From NCBI GenBank assembly GCA_963575745.1, contig CAUYUJ010019931.1:103936-167935 (forward strand): a stretch of DNA of 64,000 bases, given 5' to 3'. Positions 33,285 through 44,347 of the stretch are shown piece by piece. How positions within the stretch are numbered: the first letter of the stretch is position 1; each line of letters opens with the position of its first letter. The notes under the pieces were generated by a model. It made no database searches. It was not told the DNA's origin and saw only the letters and a list, made by a program, of their open reading frames with translations. The DNA comes from Prorocentrum cordatum. Taxonomy: Eukaryota > Sar > Dinophyceae > Prorocentrales > Prorocentraceae. The translations under genes were made by a program, and so were the position numbers.

Positions 33285-34031
33285 CTCGGCGCTCACCTTC
33301 CATCCCAAGAGCTTTGCGCTGCCCACGCCGCTGGAAGCTTCTGGCAGAGCCAGGGCCGACACGGCGGCCCTCGCGAGGACCAAATCGGCAACGAAGTCGG
33401 TCGTCTTCCTGGCCTCCACGGGCGCCTCGGACGCGTTCTCCTCCTGGCCGGTTTCCACCAGGCTCGCGCGCGGCGCGCCGGCCTCCTGCTCGGGCAGCTG
33501 GTCCGACGCGCTCTTCTGGGGAGCGTCCGAGCCCTCGCTGGCCGTCGCCGTCTCGTCCCGCTGCTCCGGCGGGGCGTCCGAGCTCGGGCTGCCTGGCTCC
33601 GTCTCGCTCTGCCGCACCTCTGCGCCCGCGCGGGCCTGCGCGGGCCTCTCCACCTTGACATAGAGGCGCTTGGGGGCACCAGCGGCGTGGTTCTTGATGG
33701 CCGCAAACTGCTTGGCGATGCGGTCCAAGAACACCCTTGAGTTGTTGTGCCAGGGGTGCCCGTTCACCTTGGTGATCTGGTCGCCAAGACGGATATCCTG
33801 GCTTGGATTGGCTGCGTTCCACTGAGCCACAGACCCTTTACTCAGGATCTTGCCGACGGTGACGGGAACGTTGTCGTCCTCGACGTTCAGCTTCCATCCC
33901 AAGACCTTTGCACTGTTCAGGCCCCCTGTTGACTTCGGCAGAGCCAACGCTGCCACGAAGCTGGGCGTCTTCGTGGTCTCCACCAGTTTCTCGCTCTGCT
34001 CTTGACTGGCGGGAGAACTCGAGCGGGTTGC
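33285..34031 (-). CDS. PDZ exon: one complete PDZ domain, linker and start of a second
   Basis: After an acceptor (CATGCTAAG, then G at 34,031) the frame gives a linker and a full domain: SAKVLGWKLNVEDDNVPVTV, GSVAQWNAANPSQDIRLGDQ, ITKVNGHPWHNNSRVFLDRI and RLYVKVERP. The second part is an acidic linker with SDAPPEQ and SDAPQK repeats, then GVGSAKLLGWKVSAE of the next domain. The donor is ambiguous: GAG before GATCGG (GA donor) or AAC before GTACAGTAAG (GT donor) twelve bases later. Both keep the frame, and the second adds four residues. No internal intron interrupts the first domain, unlike the second. Confidence 0.8.
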
Positions 34032-34189
34032 CTTAGCATGTACCACACATACAGAAACACATGCGTCGAACGCAAAGGAAGTGTTGAAACCATGAGTATA
34101 CGGCCACTCTTCGGGAGATAAGGAAATTGGCGGGGGTGCTACTTGATTTTGAATGGTTTGTTATCGCAAAGTCATTCGACAAACATGAG

Positions 34190-34680
34190 ACAACAACGGG
34201 GTAACCACCGTAACAACTACGGGACAACAATCGGAATAACTATCAAGACAGCAACTGGGACAACCACGGGACGACCATCGCAACAACCATCGGGACATCC
34301 ACGAGACAATCATTTGGACAACCTCCAGGACAACCATCGGGAATTCCACGTGATAACCATTGGGACAAACATCGGGGCAACAATCGGGACAACCATCGGG
34401 ACAACCATCGGGACAACCATCGGGGACCATCGGGACAACCATCGGGACAACCATCGGGGACCATTGGGACAACCATCGGGACAACCATCCGGACCCCCAT
34501 CCGGACAACCATTCGGACAACTATCCGGACAACCATCGGGGCAACCATCGGGACAGCCATCGGGACAACGATCGGGACAACCATCGGGACAACTATCAGG
34601 ACAACAATTGGGACAACCACGGGACGACCATCGCAACAATCATCGGGAATTCCACGGGACAATCATCTGGACAACCCGTG
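34190..34680. repeat. 12-bp minisatellite, unit GGGACAACCATC
   Basis: About 40 units with small changes. Because the unit is a multiple of three, every frame is open and reads as repeats such as GQPS on plus or PDGC on minus. No start context or conserved ends suggest a gene. The next 1.1 kb (34,690-35,770) has a CA run at 35,425-35,461 and no clear gene; a minus-strand stretch near 35,030-35,165 (ASPSIRAVGRLVEVAMNAV) is a weak exon candidate. Confidence 0.9.
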
Positions 34681-35771
34681 CTGGCTGTTTCTGCGGGGAA
34701 GGTATGATGGCAGAGCTGGACGGAAGCGAATACAGAGGGCATGACACGAAAACTCGAGCTCTATGAGCAGCTGCTCAGGCGGACGAGGCGAAGGGGAATG
34801 CCCTCAAGCCAAATACTCCCTACGAAAGCAAGACTTACTCCGACAAGCAAGCGTAAACAAAATCTCCACAGGATAACAAAACTGGAAGGCCTCTCGGTCG
34901 CGTCATGGCCCCGTCGTGGAAGGACTTCTGGTGCAGCGTGAGACAGGGGTCTGAGGCACATTACTAAGTACAGTCATCGTGCTGCCATGAAAAACTCTGA
35001 ATCCCCCGACCCCCGCGTGCTGGGGGTGGCGTGTGAAATGATCCGTTGTCCCCCGCCTTTCCATCCGCCACTGCGTTCATGGCAACCTCCACCAGCCTCC
35101 CCACGGCCCTGATGCTCGGAGACGCCGCAGCTGCGTTCCGTGCCTTCCCCGCCCCCTCGTCAGGCCACCGTGCGCACATGCCTGCTCCCCCTCCTTGGGG
35201 TATGAACTCCCGTCGGGAGGGGGTGAGCCTGGGGGAGGGGGATGAGGGAAAGGGGCTCGGGGGGTGGGGGGGACGAGCTCCTCTGCGCACTCCCGGGGCT
35301 TCCAGAGCCCCCAAACGTCGCATTGGTGCCCCTTCGATTGCTCGACGAAAAATTATACCCACGGAGCATCCACAAAAACGGAATCCAGAGGAAATGGGTA
35401 GGATCAACGAGACACGAGACTCTTACACACACGCACACACACACATACACACACACACACATTGGGACCAATGGAATCCATGGCTTTCCATGGAAGAGAA
35501 CAACAAACGTTCGGCCTGGGGATGAAGGAAACTGCGCCCCTTTTGAGGACTGCAAGGCCGAAGCAACTCCAGGGCCCCGCTCTTGAATTGCCTCCTTTTC
35601 GCGGGTGTGCGCACATGAGACTATGCAGTATTAAGTTTTCCGTTATACCCAGCCGCCTCTGCTCGCACGCGTCTCCATCGGGTTGAATCAGCAATTTAAC
35701 GAAAACGCTTCGGTGCGGGGGAAGCGCAGGTCAAAACACCGCAGCCCGCAAGATGTTAATCTTGGAACCCA

Positions 35772-35895
35772 GATGACGACGACCGACCGACCGACCGACC
35801 GACCGACGACGACGACCGACCGAACGACGCTACGACCAACCGGCCGGCCGGGTGCCCGACCGACCGAGGACGACGACGATCGACCGACCATCTGA
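35772..35895. repeat. GACC/GACGAC short repeat
   Basis: Four-base GACC and three-base GAC units alternate, with a GGCCGGCCGG core. Confidence 0.9.
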
Positions 35896-36158
35896 ACGAC
35901 AGGGAAAGGCCGCCTCCGCATAATCCGAATACTGGTTTGCAGATATGCAGCTGCGTGGAACCCATGTCTTGTGTGTCAACGGCGTTAGTGACCATATACA
36001 ATTAGATGTGTAACTGTATGTATATATATATGCTCAGGTCTACCGCTGAGATCTGGAAATATGTATGTTATTCAAATGGTGCGAGTGCTAACTCAGAAAT
36101 GCAGTGCCAGCTCAGCAGCGACACCTAAAAACTCCCCCCTGCATTCAGAAACAAATCG

Positions 36159-37210
36159 TCATCTTGGTGCCAGTAGGCCCACTGTGCAGCGCGCACGCGC
36201 GCATCCATCCTCTTCTAGGATGAGCCTACGGCGGATCGTCGGCCCACAAACTTCCGAATATGCTGCCAAAAACCGATCGATTATCTGGGCCCCACCTTTC
36301 GCGTGCGCGGTGGGCCCGTCCATGTTGCGGGCGAAGAGCTGCACGCATTCGGGGCGCAGGAACATTCCGTCTTTTTCCGGCTCGTGGGCGGCGCAATCGT
36401 GGATGACGCCGTCCAAGGTGTTCTTTCGGTTCAACCCCAGCTTGCATGAGCGGGCGCCGTCAGCGTGCAAGAGAATCTTGCGCCACTTGAACCATTTTTT
36501 CGCCGTGGGGTACCAATCTGATTTCTCGGCGGGCCCAGGGCCAGGAGCCCTCCTGCTTACGAGTTTGGGCTTCGTGCGGAAAAGTATCAAGCTGCTTGGT
36601 CTGCCCCGCTCGACTATGCCAGCCCACTGGGGCCACCTGAGCTTGTCTTTGGCGTTAACGGTGACGAACTCCTTGCCCAAGTCGACCTCGCCCGCCTCGA
36701 CGTCGCGACACTCCTTCTTGAGAACGTCTCCAAATTGGACCCTATTCTCTCGGGCGACGACGTCCTTCGCCAGGCATGCGCCGAGTCGCTTTGATATCTC
36801 GCTGGCGAACTTGGCGCTGCCCCCCACAGCAGATGATTCTGCGAGCGCGTCAAGCCCACGATGGGCCCAAATAGGAGCCGCACCTGGCTTCGGAGCGATT
36901 TTGAAGCGTTCCCCCAGCCCGTCGTGAAAACGGGGTGCTCGGCATGAAGAAGGATGAATCGTTGGCACCTGTCCTTCTTGCACCTACGTGCCCAGGCACC
37001 GCCGGCGCGCTGCTGACGCGGGCCGACCCGCTCCTCGCCGCAACGCGGACAATGACATTGAGCCCAAATCTTCAGGAAACCATCCCCGGTGATGCGCGAC
37101 ATCAGGGCCTTCTCACTGGCCGCCACGATATCGGTCACATTCCAAGCCCAGGTGGCCGGATCTCTGCGAGATCGCGCAGTTATGCCTGGCGAGACTACAA
37201 GATAATGCAT
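36159..37210 (-). pseudogene. ISXO2-like (IS1595-type) DDE transposase, frameshifted
   Basis: The upstream frame holds a zinc ribbon, CHCPRCGEERVG then CKKDRC near 37,050-36,980, and QNHLLWG near 36,830. The next frame carries ISKRLGACLAKDV, CRDVEAGEVDLGKEF, WAGIVERGRPSSLILF, KILLHADGARSCKLGL, GVIHDCAAHEP and GGAQIIDRFLAAYSE. This order matches the ISXO2-like transposases common in dinoflagellates as I know them. A frameshift near 36,820 separates the two parts. At the first catalytic site the family pattern is Glu-Ala-Asp-Glu and here it is EAGE, so the Asp appears lost. The gene is most likely dead. No terminal repeats are obvious. Confidence 0.7.
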
Positions 37211-39002
37211 GCGGGGGAAAAACTGCCAACCCGACCCCTGCTTCCGCCCCCGACCTCTACGTCCTCGCCAGGCGCTTGAAGGTCTGCAGCCGAGCCGCCG
37301 TTCAAAGAAGACGTTTGTTCGTCTGCTTGACTCAACATGAATTGCGCGAACCCGACGGAATCATATCCCCGGTCGCCGAAGAGGCGGCAGGCGCCCGAGT
37401 CTGGCGGCGCAGGAGAAGACGAAGACGCCGCAGCGCCTGGCGGCGATGAGCGGAGACATCCCCGGCAGACACGATGGGGCTCACGTGGGAGCAAGTCTGC
37501 GCTCAGACGGCCGCAGACGCCGCAGCTCGAATCGCCGAGAGCGTCGCCCGTCGAGCGGCGGAACTCCCGCGTGATCAGAATGCGGAGGTACCAAGCCTCG
37601 CCGCCAAAATCTTCCCCCAGGAACTGCCCCATGGAGGCGAGCATGGCGGGCGCGGACCGATCAAGGCCCATTGCATCACGCAGATTGAAAGCATATGCGA
37701 ACAATGCCTCCTGCGCATCTAAGAACGACTCCGCGCCGATGCGCCCCGCCGAGTGCTCTGGCCGCACTGCGATCTGAAACGGTCCAGGAAGGGGTCGCGG
37801 ATCGCCCCCGCAGTATGCGAAAGAGAATGGCGCGCTGCGCATACTCTCCATGCGGCGTCGCCGATCACGCAATACCCAGGCAAGCCCCACGGCGCCGAGA
37901 GCACGCAGCTCTTGAAAACAACGCGAATGCCCTCCTCGGGCGAACTGTTCGTTCGGAATCCCCGCGGGCGCCCCCGTCCTGCCCGCCGAATTCCACGGTC
38001 TGTCTGGCACGTCTGGCAAGGAGTTACTGTGGCGGAGTAGCTCTGGCCGAGGATGCTGTTTCATCAAGTTCTTCAACAGAGACGCGGGGCGGTTGTAGCG
38101 GCGCTCCACTTCCGTAACCAATCCGAGGAACTCGCTCTCGGAGCTGATGGTTCCGTCTCGGAGTTGGATGTACGTGAGCTGCTGCTCTCGTTCGAACGCG
38201 CTCAGCTGCGCGGCGCCGCCAAGGGAGTCCCTCTCGCCGCTCTGCGGGTGGAACTGTTGCACCGTGAAGGTCGCTCTTCGACGAGCCGAGCACGCCGATG
38301 AAACCGTCTCGATGTCCGAAAAGGCTGTCGGCGGCGCTGCGACAATCATCCCGTCGAACATGTAAGTGTTCATACTGATCCCGCCTATTGTCTTGAGAGT
38401 CGTCTCGACTTCGTCCACGATTGAATCTTCAATACTGGACAGTGCATAGTGCAGTCTTGTAGCCGTCGGGTTTGGCCTCTCATCGAACATATTCTGCAAA
38501 TATGAAAACTGAGGCAGACTTAGGAAACGTTTCACGGCCTCCTCAATCTCTGAGAAAGATGTCATAGGAAAGGCAGATCGTTGCGAGGAACAGCTAGGTG
38601 CACGAGGCGGATGAGAGCGCGCGTTGCGTCCTTCATGCTGACACCAAGATAATCGCACAGATATGCTCTCCACGATTTGCGGCTGTTCTTGAAAGACATG
38701 AAAGTTAGGTAGCCCCCGATGTCCAACGACGCATCCTCCAAACTGTTGCACAAGAGCACCACGAAGCAGTTCTCGATGTCGATGTCGAAGAAGACGTTGC
38801 CGGACATGGCGGAGTTTCCTTCCTCTGCTTCCATGGCGTATGCCCTGGCCTCTTTCGACAATGAGAACTGCACGGAAATGCCCATCGGGTAGCGCCGACC
38901 AGGGATGTTGTGCTTCCTGTAACAATGTACTCTGCAGCAAACAAAGTCTCCCATACGAACGCCTCGTTGCTTGCTGCCCAAAACTGGTTCGCGGCCGTAC
39001 AA
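37195..39002 (-). pseudogene. Polymerase/primase-like protein of unknown family with zinc ribbon, one frameshift
   Basis: The first frame (39,002-38,562) reads GRRYPMGISVQFSLSKEA, then NVFFDIDIENCFVVLL, a Asp-x-Asp-x-x-Asn motif like those opening the palm of some polymerases and primases. After a frame change near 38,562 the next frame gives MTSFSEIEEAVKRFL, RLHYALSSIEDSIVDEVE and MNTYMFDGMIVAAP. A Cys motif (GVCGRLSADL then CRGC) sits near 37,490-37,440, with a stop at 37,195. Similar combinations occur in dinoflagellate repeat proteins as I remember them, but I cannot name the family. It lies directly before the ISXO2-like transposase on the same strand and may be cargo or a separate element. 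Confidence 0.45.
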
Positions 39003-39780
39003 AAGGCTTCCTTTTGTGGCAGCCTTTATAAAAGAATTCCTTTAGTCACGGCCCTACAAAGGGGATTCCTTATGTTGCGGCCTGATCAATTTTCGGAAGC
39101 CAGGAGCGGAAAACCAGGAAAACAATGAGCAACAAGGAAAACACAGCGAAAAACAATGAAAACAATACAATGAAAACGCAGCCAGCACAAATGGAAACCA
39201 AAGAAAATTTATACAACAACAACAACAACAGCAACAACAACAACAAAAACAATGGAAACAACAGAATACCCGTGAAAACACAGCCGGAAACATTGAAAAC
39301 CACAGAATCACTATTACAACAAATCAAAAAAAATCGAACACGAAAGAAAACATATGAAAACTTAGCCAAAAACAGTGAAACCTAAAGAAAACATATGAAA
39401 ACACAAAATTCAAATTGTTGTTCATTGTTTTTCGTTGTGCTTTTTGTTTTTGTTTCCTTGTTTTCCTGGTTTTCCGCTCCTCGCTGCCCAAAACTGATTC
39501 GCGGCCTTACAAAAAGATTCCTTTTGTGGCACCTTTACAATTCCTTTTGTGGCGGCCTTACAAAGCGATTCCTTTTGTGGCGGCCTCATAAAAGAAACCT
39601 TTTGTGGCGGCCTTACAAAAGGATTCCTTTTGTGTCGGCATTACAAAGTGATCCTTTTTGTGGCGGCCTTATAAGAGGGATCTGTTTTGTGGCGCCCTTA
39701 GACAAGGATTGCTTTTGTGGCGCCCTTACAAAACGATTCTCGCTGCAGCGGCGTTACAAAGAAATTTGAAAAAGGGGCGT
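38966..39780. repeat. Fold-back array: about 30-bp hairpin units flanking an A-rich inverted-repeat core
   Basis: Units of the form TTACAAAAGGATTCCTTTTG are near-palindromes joined by TGGCGGCC. About three lie at 38,985-39,090 and eight to nine at 39,500-39,780. Both blocks start with GCTGCCCAAAACTG. Between them, GGAGCGGAAAACCAGGAAAA near 39,107 reappears inverted near 39,465, enclosing a 300-base A-rich stretch. The left block overlaps the 5' end of the polymerase-like frame. Confidence 0.8.
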
Positions 39781-39846
39781 GCCGAAAAAAATATATTCGA
39801 GAAAACAACAAAACAATCATTTCCCAGATCTAAACGGAATACCTCA

Positions 39847-39925
39847 TATATATATATATATATATATATTCCCACTCTTATACTTTAATTACCTGGGACC
39901 CCAAACACACACACACACACACACC
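39847..39925. repeat. TA and CA dinucleotide repeats
   Basis: TA run at 39,847-39,869 and CA run at 39,903-39,925. Confidence 0.95.
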
Positions 39926-39959
39926 ATAAACCGGGACCCCCCCAGGGACGCTCCGGACG

Positions 39960-40200
39960 CCCTTTTTGGACGTCTCGGCGGCCCCCTGGGCGCCCTTGGA
40001 AGAAGTCCGCTGGCCCTTCTGGGCCTCCCAGGGCGCCTTGCCAGGCCTTGCGAGCCGTCGGAGAGGCGCAAGAGAGACCCAAGACAGCACAAGAGCGCTC
40101 CAAGAGGAACCTCGATGGTCTGAAGACGGCCCAAGAGGCCCCCAAGACACCCCAAGAGGCCGTTAAGAGAACCCCGAAGAAGCCAAAATCGTCCCATTCC
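39960..40200. repeat. Degenerate CCAAGACGGCCC repeat, block 1
   Basis: Imperfect units such as GGCCCAAGAGGCCCC. Similar blocks lie at 41,290-41,900, 42,230-42,580, 44,960-45,090, 45,260-45,380 and 47,040-47,170. On the minus strand they read Gly/Leu/Trp repeats in several frames, which I treat as composition only. Confidence 0.75.
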
Positions 40201-40359
40201 CTCAGGGCGTTCCTCTTCCCATAACCCCATGCTCACGATACTAAACACTAGGGGATAATAAAGTTCGGGGTTCAGGGGGAGACAATCAAAGTAGCCCACC
40301 AGACCTCAGCATAATCTCGAAGTAAGAGATGATCAAGAGGAGACCAAACCGATCACGTT

Positions 40360-41080
40360 TTGAGACATCCTTGGCGTTTAGTCTTCATTAAAATATCCTC
40401 AACAATGGCTTATCTCGCTGGAGACATCCTCGACAAATCCCTTGTTTCGCTTGAGACATCCACAAACTATTGCTTATTTCGCTTGAGACACCGTCACACT
40501 ATTGCTTATTTCGCTTGAGACATCCTCGAAATAATTGTGGTTTTCGCTTGAAACATCATCAAACTATTGCTGATTTCGCCTGAACATCCTGAAACTATTG
40601 CGTATTTCGCTTGAGACATCCTGAAACTATTGCTTATTTCGCTTGAGACACCGTCAAGCTATTGCTTATTTCGCTTGAGACATCCTCGAAATAATTGTGT
40701 TTTTTATTCTCGAAGGTCTCATTGTCTGGTTCTGCTCTCTGAGCAGCCATCTGCTTGAGCAGCTCTGCTTCAGCAGCTCACCTTGAGACATCCTTCAGTA
40801 TATGCTTGTTTGGCTTGAGACATCCTCGAGTATATGCTTGCTTCGCTTGAGACATCCTCGACAAGCTTCTCGAATCGCTCGAGACATCCTCGAGTATATG
40901 CTTGTTTCGCTTGAGACATCCTCGACAAGCTTCTCGAATCGCTTGAGACATCCTCACAGAATTACTGGTTTCGCTTGAGACATCCTTGAAACATTGCTCG
41001 TTTCGTTTGAGCCTGCCTCCCAAAATTCTTGGTTTCGCTTGAGACATCCTGAAAAAAGTGTGATCGCTTCGCTTGATGTT
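40360..41080. repeat. 32-bp minisatellite with constant ends and variable centre, about 20 copies
   Basis: Units start GAGACATCCT and end TTTCGCTT, with about 12-14 variable bases between. The period is close to 32 bases, with a few one-base shifts and one 60-base interruption near 40,705-40,780. It is not a coding repeat, since 32 is not a multiple of three. Confidence 0.9.
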
Positions 41081-41289
41081 ACTATTTCAACATAACTTGC
41101 TCTTGCTATCTCAACATAACGTTCCGAGGTGGTAATGAAGTTTGGCCTCCGCGCCCCGCGCCCCCGACCAAACTCTTATTGGTCGACGATAAAAAACTCT
41201 AACGACTTAAGGGGGGGGTACATTATTATCGTGGGCATGGGGTTATTTTTGCAAGCCCGGGCGGGGGGACCCCCCCAACAAACCGCACT

Positions 41290-41900
41290 CCCGGGATCTG
41301 GGGCTTTGGGACCCTCCGGACGGGCTTCGAAGCGGCCCCCCGGGCCTCGCAGGGCGTTTTGCCAAGCCTTCCCAGCACACCTAGGGCGATCAGGGGGGTC
41401 ATCGGAGACGTCTCAGAGACCCCCAAGACAGCACAAGAGCGCTCCAAAAGTAACCGACGTGACCTCAAGATGGTCCAAGAGGCCTCCAGGACGGCCCCAA
41501 AGATGCCTCCAAGAGCACTGCAAAGAAGGCCCCAAGAGTCAAAAATCATTGATTTCCTAAAAGTTGTTGGTGAATTTTTGGGTTCTCCTCTTTTCGGCTT
41601 CCCGACGCTCCAAGACGGCGGTCTTCTGGGCGTCCGAAGCCGCCTGGGAGGCTCCAAAATCGCCCCACAACCATCTGAAAGGGCTTCCAGGCAGTCCAGG
41701 AGAGCCCCAAAACGGCACAACACAGGTCCAAGATGGCCCTCAGAGAGCCCCATGGCGGCCCAAGATGGCGCCAAGACACCCTCCGAAGCATTCCAAATCG
41801 TGACCCGGTCGTTCAGGGAGACCGCGGTTGGAGGAAGGGTAGCCCGAGGAAGCCCCCTGAGGCCCCCAGAATACGCCCAGGAGGCCTCCAGAAGGCTTTA
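41290..41900. repeat. Degenerate CCAAGACGGCCC repeat, block 2
   Basis: About 600 bases of CCCCAAGA, CTCCAAGA and GGCCTCCAGA units. No gene. Confidence 0.7.
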
Positions 41901-42137
41901 AGAAAGCCTGAAACAACTGTTGTGAAGCCCCCAGAGGCTCTCCAAGCAGGAGCCTCCGCAAAAAAGAGCTGAGGAGGATGGGGATAATGCACAGGATAGC
42001 GAAAATGATGAAAAAGGAGCATGGAAGAAGGATAACGAATAACATTATCATAGCGGCGATGCCGGAAAAGCCAACGAGGAGGTATCGCTAAATTGTCGGC
42101 TTGACCTTCCTGCTATTCCGCCTGCATACCAAACTTC

Positions 42138-42205
42138 AAGGGCCAAGGTGCGTGGCGCGAAGCGCCACTGCAGTCTTGTATATTCGTGTGTATATATGTA
42201 AACTG
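42138..42205 (+). repeat. Short dispersed repeat with GGCGCGAAGCGCC hairpin, copy 1
   Basis: Contains CAAGGTGCGTGGCGCGAAG, then CGCC, TGCAGTCTTGTAT and TATATATGTA. The second copy is at 42,922-42,985. Confidence 0.7.
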
Positions 42206-42229
42206 CATATCCGCTGGCTGGGTCTTCGC

Positions 42230-42580
42230 AGCGTCCAAGACGGCCCAATGGGCCCCCGATATCGCCCCAAGACGGCCCAAGAGGCCCCCCAGAGGGTTTG
42301 AAGACGGCCCAAAAGGGCCCCAAGATTGCCCCAGAGTTCCCCGAGACAACCCACAGGAAGCCCAAGATCTCCCCAGAAGGCTCCCAAGAGAGACCCACGA
42401 AAGCCATGGGATACCTACAGGAAGGCCAATGGAGGCCCGCAAGAGGGCCCCACATGGCTTCAGAAGACCTCTGCAGGGCCCCAGCTCCCCAAGACGCCCC
42501 AAGAAGCCCCCAGGACGGCCCAAGAGGGCCCCAGGACGGCCCAAAAGAGCCCCCAAAATGCCCAGACGGCGGTCTCCTAC
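42230..42580. repeat. Degenerate CCAAGACGGCCC repeat, block 3
   Basis: Same unit type as blocks 1 and 2. Confidence 0.7.
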
Positions 42581-42921
42581 GAAATACATCGAACTGACCC
42601 GACGATCTTGGTTCCACGTTTGAGGCTCGAGGTTTAAGTTCCTTGATCGAGAAAGACAGGCAATGGATCTAGATTCGAAGTCCGACGATCGAAAATTTCC
42701 TGAGTGTCTGGAGCCCTTCAGGCTTGCAGGAAGCGACCAAATACCGATTCGTTCGGAGCTACTGCGACTTCTTCGGCGTGTCACAGGCGTGCAAGCGCAT
42801 CGGCCGAACGCGGTGTCAGCAGGCACCAGGAATATCGGAAAGATGAGCCGGTCGCCTGCCGAGGCTTCGAGGTCCCCCCTGCTGAAGCAAGCGATGATTT
42901 ATTGCTTTGCCAGGGAAGCGC

Positions 42922-42985
42922 CCGGAACAAGGCGCATGGCGCGAAGCGCCGATGCAGTCTTGTATCTGTATATATGTATAGATCA
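42922..42985 (+). repeat. Short dispersed repeat with GGCGCGAAGCGCC hairpin, copy 2
   Basis: CAAGGCGCATGGCGCGAAG, CGCC, TGCAGTCTTGTAT and TATATATGTA follow in the same order as copy 1. GGCGC and GCGCC would pair around GAA. The surrounding 43,000-43,570 shows no gene. Confidence 0.7.
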
Positions 42986-43572
42986 TACGCTCCAGGGAAA
43001 ATTGGATCCGCGAAACTTCTAGCCAAAGTATGTGATCCGGAAGATCGGCGACTGGGATTCACGATACTCGGGCGAATACGCAATGGGATCGAATGAGATC
43101 CTTTGTTGTTCACGCGAGAGAAAAAACTTCGGCCTGGGGATGTATATAGATCTGTGTATAGATATATACATTTAAACACATATGGATACATATCATTACT
43201 TCTAGACGCGTACATACATGTAGGCCGATCTCTGGATGCGGTCGTTTTTAACGTGTCACAGATTCCCCCCGCATGATGCTAATCCTCCTGTTTCTCCCGC
43301 CGAACGACATCAATCCAGCTAAAACCAAAACCTGGCGAATAGCCTGAAATTATCTCGATTTGGGAGGGTCGGCGGAATGGCGTAAGCCTGGTGGATCAGA
43401 AAACGGAAACAAATGTTTTGCCACGGCGAGCCTCGGCTACGACTAGGTTCCTCGACCTTGATGGAAGGAACGGCTCGAAACCCATGTCTCATCCTGAGCC
43501 CAGCAGGCCTTGCTTCAGCGCGCTGACGTATCCAGGAGAGCGGGTTTCCGTGCACAAGCTGGTGCACGCCTT

Positions 43573-43777
43573 AGGGGCCTCCTAGATGGGGTCAGAGAAG
43601 ATGGGGTCAGAGGATCGCGCCGCATCGCCGATGCATCGGCGATGTGCTGGCGACGTCGGCGATGCATCGGCGACGTGGGCGGGCAGAAAATCGGGCTGCA
43701 CACCGAGCCGCATCGGCGATGCGCGATGCGGCGCGATCCTCCGACCCCATCTACTCCGACGCCATCTAGGGGGCCTA
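43573..43777. mobile_element. MITE-like element type 4, copy 1 (205 bp)
   Basis: The left arm (from AGGGGCCTCCTAGATGGGGT) and the reverse complement of the right arm (AGGCCCCCTAGATGGCGT) match over about 65 bases. Both contain GGAGGATCGCGCCGCATCGC or its one-base variant. The centre is made of GCATCGGCGAT units. Related to 50,927-51,219. Confidence 0.8.
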
Positions 43778-44059
43778 GACCTACGATCTGTGCACCCCTA
43801 CGATCTCCCCAGGGAGCGCGGGCCCGCGCTGCGGCTGCATTGAAACTTCACCCGAGGCTACCACGGTCACGCCTGAAGCTACCTCGCGCTGTACTCATGA
43901 TGGTGGGCGTATCCTGAAAGGTCATCGCAGAATACCCAAGGCACGTGGGTCACGTCTGCGGCTTCATTACCTTTTCCCGTAGATGCGCGGATCCAGCCAA
44001 AGATTTCCTCACATATTCCCCAAGGAGCCCAGGTCCTGCTCACAATTGTTGTGTTTGTT

Positions 44060-44121
44060 TCTCTCTCTCTCGCACTCTCTCTCTCTCTCTCTTTCTCTCG
44101 CTCTCTCTCTCTCTCTCTATC
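44060..44121. repeat. CT dinucleotide repeat
   Basis: CT run with a few TTT and GCA interruptions. The sequence around it (43,780-44,340) has no gene I recognise. Confidence 0.95.
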
Positions 44122-44347
44122 CCTCTCTCACCTCACCGATGCAACTTGGATCCCGCCTGAGACTCCCTTGCTTCTCGCCTGGGGAAAGCGGGTCCCGCCA
44201 GAGGCGTCCTAGCGGCTTACGAGAAGACCATGGAGCAGATGTCCTAGAAGACCATTGCAGGCAACATTCGCCACCCTGCCCCCTGGCGCGTCGAGGCGTG
44301 GTGCACCAACGAGCGATGTCTGGTATGGCTCCTGTGAATTGTCTATT

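Noticed and set aside
34190-34766. A repeat protein with GQPS units
   Set aside because: The 12-base unit keeps all frames open; no unique ends, signal or conserved frame.
40360-41080. CRISPR array
   Set aside because: Constant plus variable parts recall one, but the repeats diverge, the variable part is only 12-14 bases with recurring spacers, and the DNA is eukaryotic with no cas genes.
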